Origin: Solanum dulcamara
Taxonomy: Eukaryota > Streptophyta > Magnoliopsida > Solanales > Solanaceae
Assembly: GCF_947179165.1 (NCBI RefSeq)
Contig: NC_077238.1
Span: forward strand, 41,593,793 to 41,657,792
Length of the DNA stretch: 64,000 nt
Direction of reading: 5' to 3'
In this document: piece by piece, positions 56,871 to 64,000 of the stretch
Numbering within the stretch: the stretch's first letter is position 1
Layout of the letters: each line of letters starts with the position of its first letter
Translations under genes and position numbers: made by a program
Notes under the pieces: generated by a model
What the model was told of the DNA's origin: nothing
Databases searched by the model: none
The model's input: the letters and a program-made list of their open reading frames with translations, nothing else

Positions 56871-57061
56871 CTTGAAAAATATACCATGAAAGTGAAAGAG
56901 GTTGTTTTTGTGAAAATTTGCCTATGGATAATTTGTTAGTACCAATCGAAGCCATGATCATGTTTCTTAGTTAAATCAAAGATGTGTTGAGCGTAATTTG
57001 AGTGCCTCTTGTGTTTTGGGTTTTGTTTTGCTTGAGGAAAAGCAAAGTTTTAAGTTAGGGG
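56871..57061 (+). mobile_element. 3' internal tail of an Athila-like element
   Basis: The words GCTTGAGGAAAAGCAAAGTTTTAAG and then GTTAGGGG (57051-57061) correspond to the GAGGACGAGCAAAG...AAGTTTGGGGG tail and polypurine tract that precede the 3' LTR in Athila/Tat-type plant elements. Recognised from memory. Confidence 0.55.
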
Positions 57062-58501
57062 TGTTGATGAGTGGCTGATTTCACTCATTTAGATCTCTTT
57101 TCTTATGATTTTGTGGTACTCAAGTAGATAAAAAGGCTAATAATTCTTTCAATATTGTTGTTTTAGGTTGGTACTGAGTTTTGATGAAAATGAATGAAAA
57201 TTGAGGCAAAATGGAGCTAAAAGAGAGAATTAATGACTAACAGCTTGGTACTCTCCACGAATGCGGTCAAAAGACCCGCGAATGCGGAGGCTTGGTCAAC
57301 AAAGGACCGCGAATGCAGTCAATTGCAGTGGCAAATGCGGAGTTGCAGAAAACAAAATTCTAAAAATGTGGAACCTCTACTCAAAATGGTCCTTATACGC
57401 GAACACAGACTTGTCTTTCGCGAATGTGGAATACAAAATGCTCCTGATCAGCGAACGCGGACACACCTCCGCGAATGTGGAGAAGAAATTCTTCTAGCTG
57501 CCAAGGACAAATCTGGAACTTCATAATTAAATGGAAAATCACATTATACACTCATTAGTATCCATTTTTAGACTATTCTACATCATACAACAAACAACAT
57601 GTTGAAGAAAACTCCATAGCTTGGGCTTTGGTTTTCATAGCAACTTTCCTACAATTCTCTATCAGATTGGAGATTGAATTGTTAATTGTAACTATTTTTA
57701 TCCTTTCTTCATTTTCTTTCTTTGTATTACATGAATTGTAGGTGCAATTATCATTATAGAATTGGGGTTTTGTGCTAGTAATAGACAATTGATTGGGTTT
57801 TGATTTTATTCTTTTACTTTTGCAATTAATTGTATATATTCTCATTTATGAATTGGGTCTTTGTGTATCTAATCAATTTTATATTTTAAATATTTTCTGA
57901 TGGATTTGATCCTTCCTTGGACTTGCCCACTACTTCATTGATCTTGAAAGAGAAATTGAGGTTGGAAAAAATTGATTAGTGCATAATTTGAGGTTTCGCA
58001 TCTCATACTTTGGATTTTATCTAGAAATATTTAATCCATGCATTGCCTATAATAAATCAATTGTATTGTCACTTAATTGGGTTCATAAGAACTAGTTGCG
58101 AAATATTTGCCTATATTCGAGAGGAATATGTGGATAACCTAGACTCTAGGCATATATGATTTTATCCATGATTGACTTAGATTGCATGAGAATAAGGTGC
58201 AATGGATCATATGAATGATAATTGACTTACCATTCCCCAAATTCCCTTTAATTCCTTGATTGGAAAGGCCTTTGCCCTTTTATCTGTATTTTCTTTCCCT
58301 TATCATAAATTGTTGCTAAAATCTTCATATTATAATTGTATCATTTGTTTCGGATTTAAACTAGCGGCTTGTAATTCTTTATTTCATCAATCCTTACACA
58401 TTTTTCCTTATTAGATTTGACCCCGACCTTACACATTGGATTTATATTGCTAGCGGTCGCCTACACTTTAAATCGTAAATGTGTAGTTGAACATTATCGC
58501 A
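57062..58501 (+). mobile_element. 3' LTR of an Athila-like element
   Basis: It starts TGTTGATGAGTGGC right after the purine-rich tract and ends near ACATTATCGCA at 58501, giving about 1.44 kb. It includes a CCGCGAATGCGG cluster (57250-57485). No body of the element is present, so it is a 3'-end fragment; the right boundary is tentative. Confidence 0.55.
57250..57485 (+). repeat. Palindromic-word cluster (CCGCGAATGCGG type) in Athila-like LTR
   Basis: CCGCGAATGCGG at 57276-57287 has perfect CCGC/GCGG arms. CCGCGAATG recurs at 57307 and 57469, with variants at about 57256, 57330, 57399, 57418 and 57451. Confidence 0.85.
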
Positions 58502-58554
58502 TTCATGCAAGCTTGAGTCCCACTCAAGGAAGGCTGCTTCCAAGGGTGAGATAT

Positions 58555-60725
58555 TGTAAGACACCAAAAGTTAGACAGTTGGAAAATGGAGTTCAACAAA
58601 ACTTTTTTTTCAGAAAATATCAACTTTTGGCACTAGGTTGTCCTTCACGGAGCCCTTAATTGGCTGTGGTGCACTTCACCAGTCGTGGAGTGAAACCATG
58701 AAGGTGCACTGGTGGAATAGAAATTTTAGAGGAAGTACCACAAATGGCTTCATTGCCCGTAGAGCGAACCTAGAGCAGTGATGGCGCCTGTGAACCCAAC
58801 TATATAGATTTTAGTTGAGGGTGAGGACCACGAGGGAAACCATGGGCTGTGGTGAGCACCACGATCTATGGTGGCCACCGTAGAAGTCACCTCTCCAGAC
58901 TATAGTTCAAGTCCCTCACCACTACCACCAATACTGGTCATGATGAGATTCACAGACCATGGTGGGTCCTCCATCCAGGTGAGGTTTCAGTTAAGTTCAC
59001 GGGTACTTTGGTGCTTTTCCTATGGTGTCATTAATGAGTGTGGAAAGTTTTTGGGGATTTATTCTAGCCCATTAACTAACCTAAACCCTCTCATACTCAC
59101 CCAAACACTCAAAACACAAAATCCTCTCTCTAAAGTGTTCTCTCAAGAGTCTTCTTCTTTCTCAAGTAATTCAATGAATAATTCAAGCTAAGTCTCCAAT
59201 CAAGAGTAGAGTTAGGGATTCCTGGATTAAAGGTATGTGGGAAATCATTCATGGGCCCTTTCACCCATGGAATCCCAAGTTTTCTCCCAAAATCTCTTAC
59301 GAATTCTTCTTCTAAAAGTTGTAATTTTATGAGGCTAGATTGGATCTTCTTAATTATGATATATTTAATTTATATTTGTCTAATTAAGCATAATTCATAT
59401 CATATTTCAGTATTTCAAGAAGAATTACAAAGAGCCCATGCTATATGCTAGTTTGTAGTATGTTCTCAATGAATTATGAACATGAATTTCAAGTGATTTC
59501 AAAGAAAGTTTTAAGAATGCTTATCAAAGATTTTGAATGACTCATGAAAAAAATAATGAATGATGGTGAACTATGATGTTTTAGTGACATTTTAAGCAAG
59601 AAGTTATAGTGTGATAAGGTAGTTCTCACAAAATAATGGTAATGAAATATAAAGGTTGTGATGGGTGTTCCTTACACACTCATGATGAAGATGATGAATG
59701 AGCTACTCTTATATTTATTTATAATGTTGGATTAGTATCTATTATAACCTTTTCTAATGATGTTAATGACTATTTTTTATGAAATTATGTTGGGATAATG
59801 ACTAAGCACCGAGAGAACTTTAAGATGGGGTGTTCGATAGTCACTATAGCTACCCAAGGGAATCTTAGTAGCAATCTTTAGTCCCTAACTACATTGACCG
59901 TGTAGATTTAAAGTGCCAATATGTCTTAGCAAGTGGATCCACATATAGAACAAAGTTAGAGAAAGTACCATCAAGGAGTCTACCCTAGTAAGGTAGCCTT
60001 TCCCTTCTCGATGTGGGGTACATCGGATTCCATGTTATAGCTTGCATGATCTTATTTTTCGATTAAAGATCTTATCCCGCTTTAAGGTATATGAACAGGT
60101 ACAAAGTTCTCATGATGATATTTTTGATGCATTGACCATATGATCATGACGTTTTAAGGTTTTCATGGTTTTACTCATGTTTTAAGATATTGGTCATGCA
60201 TCCCATGTTCATATTAATTATGTCCTACATTTAATTTTCATGCATACTTCTCACATACTTGATGCATTCCATGTACTTATAATACATTTTTGCCTATATT
60301 GTATTATAATGTAAGGTTAGACGATCATTGTGCACCTTCCCCTCGTTGCTATAGTTGAGCTTTACTTTTCTAGTATTGGTGAGTCCTCATGCTTCCGGGG
60401 CAAGACTTTTATGTTTTCATCATTCTTATGACATTCTTAAGTTGTCAGGGGAGAGTAGGTGTTTGTCTTACACCCCCGTCTAGTTAGTAGAGATATGTTA
60501 GATGAGTCTACATTGTCTTTTATTCGAGTTTTGAGACTTATTATCCCTTATTGAGGCTTTTATGTTGAGACTTTATTTCTGCGTCTATCCTTAACTTTAT
60601 TAGTTTACTTACCTTATGTATGCTCATATATGATATGCTAAGAGGCTTGGTTAGGGTCCCACGAGATTCTAGTCATCGTATCATACAAAAGGTTAGCTTG
60701 GGTTGTGATAGTTTGTGTGCCAAAG
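58555..60725 (+). mobile_element. Family S LTR (plus strand), probably solo
   Basis: It starts TGTAAGACACC at 58555 and aligns with solo LTR 2 through CCCTTTCACCCATGGA (near 59255), the GGAATCTTAGTAGCAATC region (59860) and the GGTGAGTCCTCATGC region (60380). No internal region follows. The right end abuts the younger LTR at 60726, and the terminal bases are not resolved. Confidence 0.75.
58635..58960. repeat. Palindromic-word cluster (GGTG/CACC type) in family S LTR
   Basis: GTGGTG-AG-CACCAC (58849-58862) has perfect 6-bp arms, and GGTGGCCACC (58870-58879) is a perfect 10-bp palindrome. Further CCACGATCTATGG, CACTTCACC and CCATGG words occur. Same LTR position as the ACGACTC cluster of solo LTR 2, but the word is unrelated. 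Confidence 0.85.
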
Positions 60726-61240
60726 TGTCACGACCCAAAAACTGAGGTCATGATGGCACACATCTCAAAACCCAATCTGATGTGTAACCCTAAAAATAAA
60801 ACTCATACAAGACTCCCAAAGGGGAAAATGATGCCACGATTTAAATAAAAAGAAAAAAAAACAATGAAGAAATTATCCCAAAACCTGGTGTCATAAGTAT
60901 AAAGAGCATCTAATACAAGGTTCGAATCTGAAGATACAACATAAGTCTCTGAATGATACAAAAGACTGAAAAATAAAGATAGACTAGTGTCGATCCGAAT
61001 TATGGGACCTCACCACTAATCTGAGAATACACAATCCGCTAGAATATTAACTACCACGTGGGGTACCCCGAATAGTATCTGCATCAAAAAGGGACATAGA
61101 AGTAGGGGTGAGTACAATTCACATGTACTTAGTAGGTTTTAGCTGACTGAGTATAAGGAATTAATCAAACCTATGAAATAAACTAAGGAACGCTTCCACC
61201 TGCATACAGAAAAGTCCCATTTCGGCATCGGTGCCGCCAG

Positions 61241-61250
61241 TTTATATATA
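61241..61250 (-). promoter_or_regulatory. Possible TATA box in LTR of element F
   Basis: The minus strand reads TATATATAAA in the context CCACTATATATATAAACTGG, about 1.55 kb into the LTR and 515 bp before its end. Plausible by sequence only. Confidence 0.35.
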
Positions 61251-61516
61251 TAGTGGTATGAGTAAAGTAAACCCATAATAACAACTCATAATCACAATTA
61301 ATCGAATAATTCAAGCAGCACAAATATCAATGCAATGCAATGCAATATGATGATGCAATAATGTGGTGGTACGGTGGAATTAAGACTATGGCACAGCCTG
61401 TCGTATACACCCGCCGAGCTGTGCTACCAAGCAGGACCCATGGGGGTCTTCCAGACCATATACCTCAATCACAATATCTCATTATCCTTGCCACCTCCTC
61501 GTGGTCAAGGGATCAC

Positions 61517-61642
61517 AATGCATCCACTACCCTGCCGGAAAACCGCCTCGGTCAGGGACTCAAGATACAAAGGTTGAGATCATAATGCATCCACTACCCT
61601 GCCGGAAAACTGCCTCGGTCAGGGACTCAAGATACAAAGGTT
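61517..61642. repeat. 67-bp tandem duplication in LTR of element F
   Basis: The copies start at 61517 and 61584. The first unit is complete and the second covers about 59 bases, with a single C/T difference in AAAACYGCCTCGG. A very recent duplication, or one maintained by homogenisation. Confidence 0.95.
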
Positions 61643-62020
61643 TAAAGGTGTTGCATTTTCTTTCTCAAAAAGAATTTCCATATTTCTCAACTTCCCATGT
61701 TTCATGATATGATGAATGAGGATGAATGCATCAAAACACATATGGCATAGAAGTAATAATCAACTCACATGTGGCATAAGGTTCAAAATTCTCAAAACTT
61801 AACCTACACATGATATTCACCCTCAATAAATAGTAACGGGAAGAACACACTTTTATTTAAATATTCACCCCTTTCTCAACAATATTTCAATACTCAAGTA
61901 TGCTCAAAACCTTCAACTCAATCTCTCAGGCGGCATCACAAGTCAAATAATATACTCAAGCCTATCTCTTAGGCAAATCACAAATCACATGCTCTCAAAG
62001 CAAATAAGATAACAAATAAG

Positions 62021-62095
62021 GCCCCCATACGGGCTATGTAATACGAATAAACCCCCACACGACAACACATTAATAAATGAGCCCCCACACGGGCA
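62021..62095. repeat. GCCCCCACACGGGC short repeats in LTR of element F
   Basis: GCCCCCATACGGGC (about 62021), ACCCCCACACGAC (about 62050) and GCCCCCACACGGGC (about 62080), roughly 30 bp apart, each a small hairpin word with GCCC/GGGC arms or a decayed version. Confidence 0.7.
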
Positions 62096-62735
62096 TCACA
62101 ATATATATAACATTCTCAACTCATACTACAACCCCATCCTAAAGTCTATAACATATGAATGACTAATTACCCCATCTCAATCTCAAAGAAAGATAGCCAA
62201 ACCTACCTCAATTGCCGAAACCGCACTCGAATACCTCCACCGGACAAGCAACTCTCGAATTCAGCACCCAGAATGACAACCCACTATCAACAATGAAACA
62301 TACACGTCACAAAGAGTCCAATGACACCCATATTAATAGGTTTCGGAACCGGGGGTAAAATGGTCCAAAAATTAACTATTTTCGAAAAGGGTCAAATCTG
62401 GAAATTTATTGAACAATCCCATTCTATTGGTAATAAGGAACTCATGGTTGAAAAACCCATAAAAATAGAGCTCAAAATGAGTTGGAAAGCACAATTTTCC
62501 TTAAATTCGGATTAGGGAAGAAACAAAGATTTTTGGGGTTTGAAACTAAAATTTAAGAGTTAAAATCATCAAAACCTTAATGAAAAAGAAAGGTTTTAGG
62601 TCAAAAATCACTTACCCAACCCTTTGCCTCGAAAATCTCTTCTCAAATCACCTCAAGGAGTTCAAGAACTCAAACAAATGATGAAAAATATTAAAATGGG
62701 AAGAAAGGGGCATTTTCTACCCAAAAAGTTACTAT

Positions 62736-62768
62736 TCACGTGTGTTACTGTTCACGCGTGTTTTGTAC
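62736..62768. repeat. Two-unit palindromic repeat near LTR start of element F
   Basis: TATTCACGTGTGTTACTG and TGTTCACGCGTGTTTTG are two copies of a roughly 17-bp unit whose cores CACGTG and CACGCGTG are palindromes. CACGTG is also a G-box, a common plant promoter word. Confidence 0.75.
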
Positions 62769-62811
62769 AAATTTTCAAAAATCACCCTCAAGGTCATTAC
62801 AATATCCACCA

Positions 62812-64000
62812 CTAAAAAGGATATTCGTCCTCGAACATAAGATAAAATAAAGTACCTGGGGTCTCAAAAAGTTGAGGGTACCGAGCCTGCATATCAGACT
62901 CTAACTCCCAAGTCGCCTCCTCAGCAGGCCGATGCTGCCACTGCACCTTGACCGAAGCGACCTCCTTGGTCCTGAGTCTACGAAGCCGCCTATATAGAAT
63001 AACTGTCGGCTCCTCCTCATAAGTCAAATCCGGACTCAACTCTACCGCATCATAAGAAATCACATGAGACTCATCCGGTATGTACTTGCGAAGCATGGAA
63101 ACATGAAACACCGGATGGACAGCTGACAATTTAGGGGGTAAGGCCAACTTATACGCCACTCCACCTACTCTCCTCAGGATTTCAAACGGGCCAACAAACC
63201 TTGGGCTAAGCTTGCCCTTTTTTCCGAACCTCATCACACCCTTCATGGGCGATATTTTAAGCCACACGCAATCACCCACCATGAACTCTAAGGGATGAAC
63301 CCTCCTATCAGCATAACTCTTCTGACGACTCTGAGCTGTCAATAGTCGACCCTGAATCAAACGTACCCGCTCTATAGCATCCCTAAGTAATTCAGTATCC
63401 AATGCATCAACCGCAACAGAATCAAACCATCCAATGGGTGATCGACACCTACGACCATACAATGCCTCAAATGGTGCCATTTGAATGCTGGAGTGATAAC
63501 TGTTATTATAGGCAAACTCTATTAAGGGCAAGTGTTGGTCTCATCGGGCACCAAAATCAATCACACAGGCCCTAAGCATATCCTCCAACACCTGAATAGT
63601 CCGCTCGGACTGACCATTGGTTTGGGGATGAAATGTTGAACTCATCTCTAGCCGTGTACCCAAACCATGCTGTAATGCCTTCCAAAAGTAAGAGGTGAAC
63701 ACTGAACCCCGATCCGATACAATAGAGATAGGCACCCCATGCAGCCTAACAATCTCACGAAGATAGATCCTAGCTAACTGATCCGCATTGTAGCTAGTCT
63801 TCACCGGAAGGAAATGGGCTGATTTGGTCAATCGATCCACAATCACCCAGACAGAGTCATACTTACCCAATGCTATGGGTAATCCAGACACGAAGTCCAT
63901 AGTGATACGCTCCCATTTCCACTCAGGAATGGGCATCATTTGCATAGGACCACCCGGTTTCTGATGCTCATACTTCACTTGTTGGCAATTTAGACACTTA
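62812..64000 (-). pseudogene. Integrase-chromodomain end of gag-pol, element F (one stop codon, partial)
   Basis: One continuous minus-strand frame enters from the right edge and ends at 62812, broken only by a TGA at 63541-63543. It begins with the zinc-finger Cys pair (CLNC at the edge). The core has catalytic Asp in TMDFVSGL, Asp in IVSDRGS and Glu in GQSERTIQ; the last two are 35 residues apart, as in an active D,D-35-E integrase. After the stop come the C-terminal domain (KLSPRFVGPFEILRRVG, HPVFHVSML) and a chromodomain (EEEPTVIL...VKVQWQHRPAEEATWE...YPQLF). The TGA stands where relatives have Trp (GAR-W-DQHLP), so a single G-to-A change is enough. All else appears intact. Cut by the window edge. 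Confidence 0.93.

Larger units (their letters stand above)
60726..62801 (-). mobile_element. 3' LTR of young Tekay-like element F
   Basis: 2076 bp with clean termini: on the minus strand TGTAATGACCTTGAGGG at 62801 and GGTCGTGACA at 60726. It adjoins the integrase end of the same element, so it is the 3' LTR. It contains a 67-bp tandem duplication, GCCCCCACACGGGC repeats, a TATATATAAA word and, about 40-65 bp from its start, a CACGTG/CACGCGTG pair. The 5' LTR is beyond the window. Confidence 0.93.

Noticed and set aside
57233..57526. Frames of 97 and 78 codons with repeated CGE/ANVE-like words
   Set aside because: Produced by the CCGCGAATGCGG word array in a non-coding LTR.
61340..61707. Three overlapping plus-strand frames containing a repeated peptide
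   Set aside because: The repetition comes from the 67-bp tandem duplication in the LTR of element F; no start context or family.
1..64000. Integrated plant pararetrovirus
   Set aside because: All reverse transcriptase fragments are flanked by gypsy integrase, RNase H or LTR features, or carry gypsy-type motifs; no movement-protein or coat-protein pattern was seen.

Overview
The window is plant nuclear heterochromatin. It is AT-rich, has no rRNA or tRNA gene that I can recognise, and is built almost entirely of decayed Ty3/gypsy LTR retrotransposons nested in one another. The chromodomain-bearing Tekay/Del-like elements with LTRs of about 2-3.6 kb, and the general look of the LTRs, suggest a Solanaceae genome (tomato, potato, pepper or eggplant type). 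That assignment is inference from familiarity; no species-level marker is visible.

Layout. 1-16822: plus-strand Tekay-like element A. The 5' LTR is cut by the window edge, gag-pol is ruined by stops, and the 3' LTR is split by a complete minus-strand gypsy element B (7703-15627, near-perfect 5-bp target duplication, tRNA-iMet primer site, polypurine tract). 16823-20732: a TAT/Ogre-like primer site with LTR (minus), a Tekay-like LTR fragment (plus), and a minus-strand LTR starting TGTGACACC with its polypurine tract. 20733-29013: minus-strand Tekay-like element D with gag and protease remnants, but reverse transcriptase and integrase replaced by an unidentified repeat. 29014-30268: an LTR fragment of family S and a LINE fragment. 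30269-45373: plus-strand Tekay-like element C, interrupted by two solo LTRs with 5-bp target duplications. 45374-49143: the only stretch not made of recognisable retroelements; it holds two possible minus-strand exons. 49144-60725: minus and plus LTRs of family S, a minus-strand gag with two zinc knuckles, a reverse transcriptase fragment and an Athila-like 3' end with LTR. 60726-64000: 3' LTR and nearly intact integrase-chromodomain end of a much younger minus-strand Tekay-like element running off the right edge.

No functional host gene is supported. The open frames are pieces of gag-pol, and apart from the right-edge element all are broken. The most interesting pattern is non-coding. At least six LTR families each carry a compact cluster of short self-complementary words (arms 4-8 bp, loops 0-7 nt). 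The word differs from family to family, and even between LTRs whose flanks are otherwise homologous, as if a hairpin cassette at a fixed place in the LTR is repeatedly replaced. In two LTRs it lies just upstream of a TATA-like AT-rich word, and in element B it lies upstream of a TATAAAT box, so a role in U3 transcription or RNA structure is plausible but unproven.
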